64,000 nucleotides of DNA from positions 186,001-250,000 of the forward strand of contig PDRZ01000014.1 in assembly GCA_002747035.1 (NCBI GenBank), read 5' to 3'. Source of the stretch: Rhodobacterales bacterium (GTDB lineage: Bacteria > Pseudomonadota > Alphaproteobacteria > Rhodobacterales > Rhodobacteraceae). Within the stretch, counting starts at the first letter, position 1. Each line of letters opens with the position of its first letter. A program made the translations under genes and the position numbers. Of the stretch, positions 63,139 to 64,000 are shown piece after piece. The notes below the pieces were generated by a model. The model did no database searches, was not told where the DNA came from, and saw only the letters and a program-made list of their open reading frames with translations.

Positions 63139-64000
63139 TCAACGCCCGCCGATCCCCGACACGATCTGATTGCACAACCATAAAACCGCCGCATCCCCAT
63201 CGCGATGGCGGTGGCGATAGAGATAGGTTTCCAGCGGCGGCACCGCGACGGGCAAAGGTTTCTGAACAAGGTTCTGCTGTGCCACCCACTTGGCGGGCGC
63301 AGTGATCAGATAGTCTCCGGCCTGCACCACCGCCGCCGCCGAAACATAATTCTGCAACCGTAGCGCGACATCGCGGCGTTGGCCCGCGCGGCGCAAAACG
63401 CTATCCACCGCCGCGCCCCCGTCGCGCCGCCCGGACACATGGACATGGGCCTGGGACAGATAGGCGTCCAGGGTCAAATCACCCGCCGCCAGTACATGCC
63501 CCGGCCGCATGGCACAGACGAAACTGTCCACCTCGAACGGCTCCCGGATCAACCCGGCGGTTTCCGGCAACGCAATGTCCACGGCCACGTCAATGGCACC
63601 CGAGGCCAGCGCCGCCGCGATATCCTTGCGCCCGGCACGAAAGCTGCGAAAGGACAGGCCCGGCCAATTCCCGCCCTGCCCGCCCAGAAACGCAAAAACC
63701 GACATGTCCAGAAGGTCGATCACCGACAGGCGAAACACCCGCCGCGACCGCTCCGGATCAAACCGCACCGTCGCCTGGGCCGAAATGGTCAGCAACCGCA
63801 GCGCCTCGCTTACCGTGTCGCGAATGCTTTCGGCATAGGCGGTTGGCCGCATCCCGGACCGGGTTTTCACGAACAAGGGATCGTCCAGCGCCACGCGCAA
63901 CCGGGCCAGCGCATTGCTGACGCTGGGTTGCGACAGGGACAGGCTCTCGGCCGCCCGGGTCAGATTGCCTTCGCTGTAAATCCGATCGAATACCACGAAC
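63139..64000 (-). CDS. LysR-family regulator (5' end outside the window)
   Basis: 287 codons are visible. The helix-turn-helix FDRIYSEGNLTRAAESLSLS followed by QPSVSNALARLRVALDDPLF is a typical LysR N-terminus, missing only the first ten or so residues beyond base 64000. The effector domain ends at VSGIGGR. The target is unknown; it points toward the GlxA-type gene. Confidence 0.88.
   Translation of the reverse strand, partial: FVVFDRIYSEGNLTRAAESLSLSQPSVSNALARLRVALDDPLFVKTRSGMRPTAYAESIRDTVSEALRLLTISAQATVRFDPERSRRVFRLSVIDLLDMSVFAFLGGQGGNWPGLSFRSFRAGRKDIAAALASGAIDVAVDIALPETAGLIREPFEVDSFVCAMRPGHVLAAGDLTLDAYLSQAHVHVSGRRDGGAAVDSVLRRAGQRRDVALRLQNYVSAAAVVQAGDYLITAPAKWVAQQNLVQKPLPVAVPPLETYLYRHRHRDGDAAVLWLCNQIVSGIGGR

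Noticed and set aside
1-64000. CRISPR arrays, tRNA or rRNA genes, prophage or toxin-antitoxin modules
   Set aside because: No regularly spaced repeats, no cloverleaf-like or T-loop GGTTCGAATCC-type segments, and no phage or integrase genes were seen.

Overview
The window reads as chromosomal DNA of a marine alphaproteobacterium of the Roseobacter group (Rhodobacteraceae). This rests on GC-rich coding with strong G/C third positions and on gene families typical of the group: a heterotetrameric sarcosine oxidase soxBDAG, a SoeABC-type sulfite dehydrogenase, an ExoY-type sugar transferase, DUF1289, CcmI, and a GATase1-AraC (GlxA-type) regulator. No rRNA, tRNA, CRISPR array, intact insertion sequence or prophage was seen. 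The assignment is an inference from gene content, not from a marker gene.

Layout. 1-5.7 kb: 5' part of an Atm1-type ABC exporter, a structured non-coding stretch with a perfect 21-bp hairpin, a LysM protein, a LOG-family hydrolase, RarD, Fe-type superoxide dismutase and a small secreted protein. 6-11.6 kb: sarcosine oxidase genes, interrupted between soxB and soxD by an opposing small membrane-protein ORF and a double hairpin. 11.7-13.8 kb: ccmI-ruvX-DUF1289 operon with overlapping starts and stops. 13.9-14.7 kb: a broken RTX-like gene with a roughly 100-bp dispersed repeat inserted and flanked by direct repeats. 14.8-17.5 kb: 2OG-oxygenase-like protein, TSUP permease, dusA. 17.9-22.3 kb: a probably acquired catabolic block (acyl-CoA ligase, nitronate monooxygenase-like, TetR, Rieske oxygenase). 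22.8-30.1 kb: complete nqrABCDEF on the minus strand with divergent apbE and nqrM. 30.2-31.9 kb: small membrane protein, CBS protein, decayed gene remnants. 32-39.3 kb: exopolysaccharide genes (large secreted putative glycosidase with RTX tail, hexapeptide acyltransferase, GT4 glycosyltransferase, polymerase/ligase-like protein, ExoY-like transferase). 40.4-45 kb: soeABC. 45.2-48.5 kb: Ppx/GppA phosphatase, cold-shock protein, inositol-monophosphatase-like enzyme. 48.6-53.4 kb: gcvT-gcvH-gcvP behind a tandem glycine riboswitch. 53.4-64 kb: Rrf2 regulator, MATE exporter, gltX, MFS exporter with a His-rich tail, MORN-repeat protein, nadE, GlxA-type regulator and an LysR gene leaving the window.

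How the genes fit together. Sarcosine oxidase yields glycine and 5,10-methylene-THF, and the glycine-riboswitch-controlled cleavage system takes glycine to the same C1 pool, so the window carries the lower half of methylated-amine catabolism. Nqr (Na+-pumping) and Soe (sulfite oxidation) feed electrons to the quinone pool. Their maturation genes apbE and nqrM sit next to nqr.

The least explained signal is non-coding: at least three families of short dispersed repeats. One family begins exactly at the stop codon of five different genes. Another has landed inside a gene with apparent target duplication.
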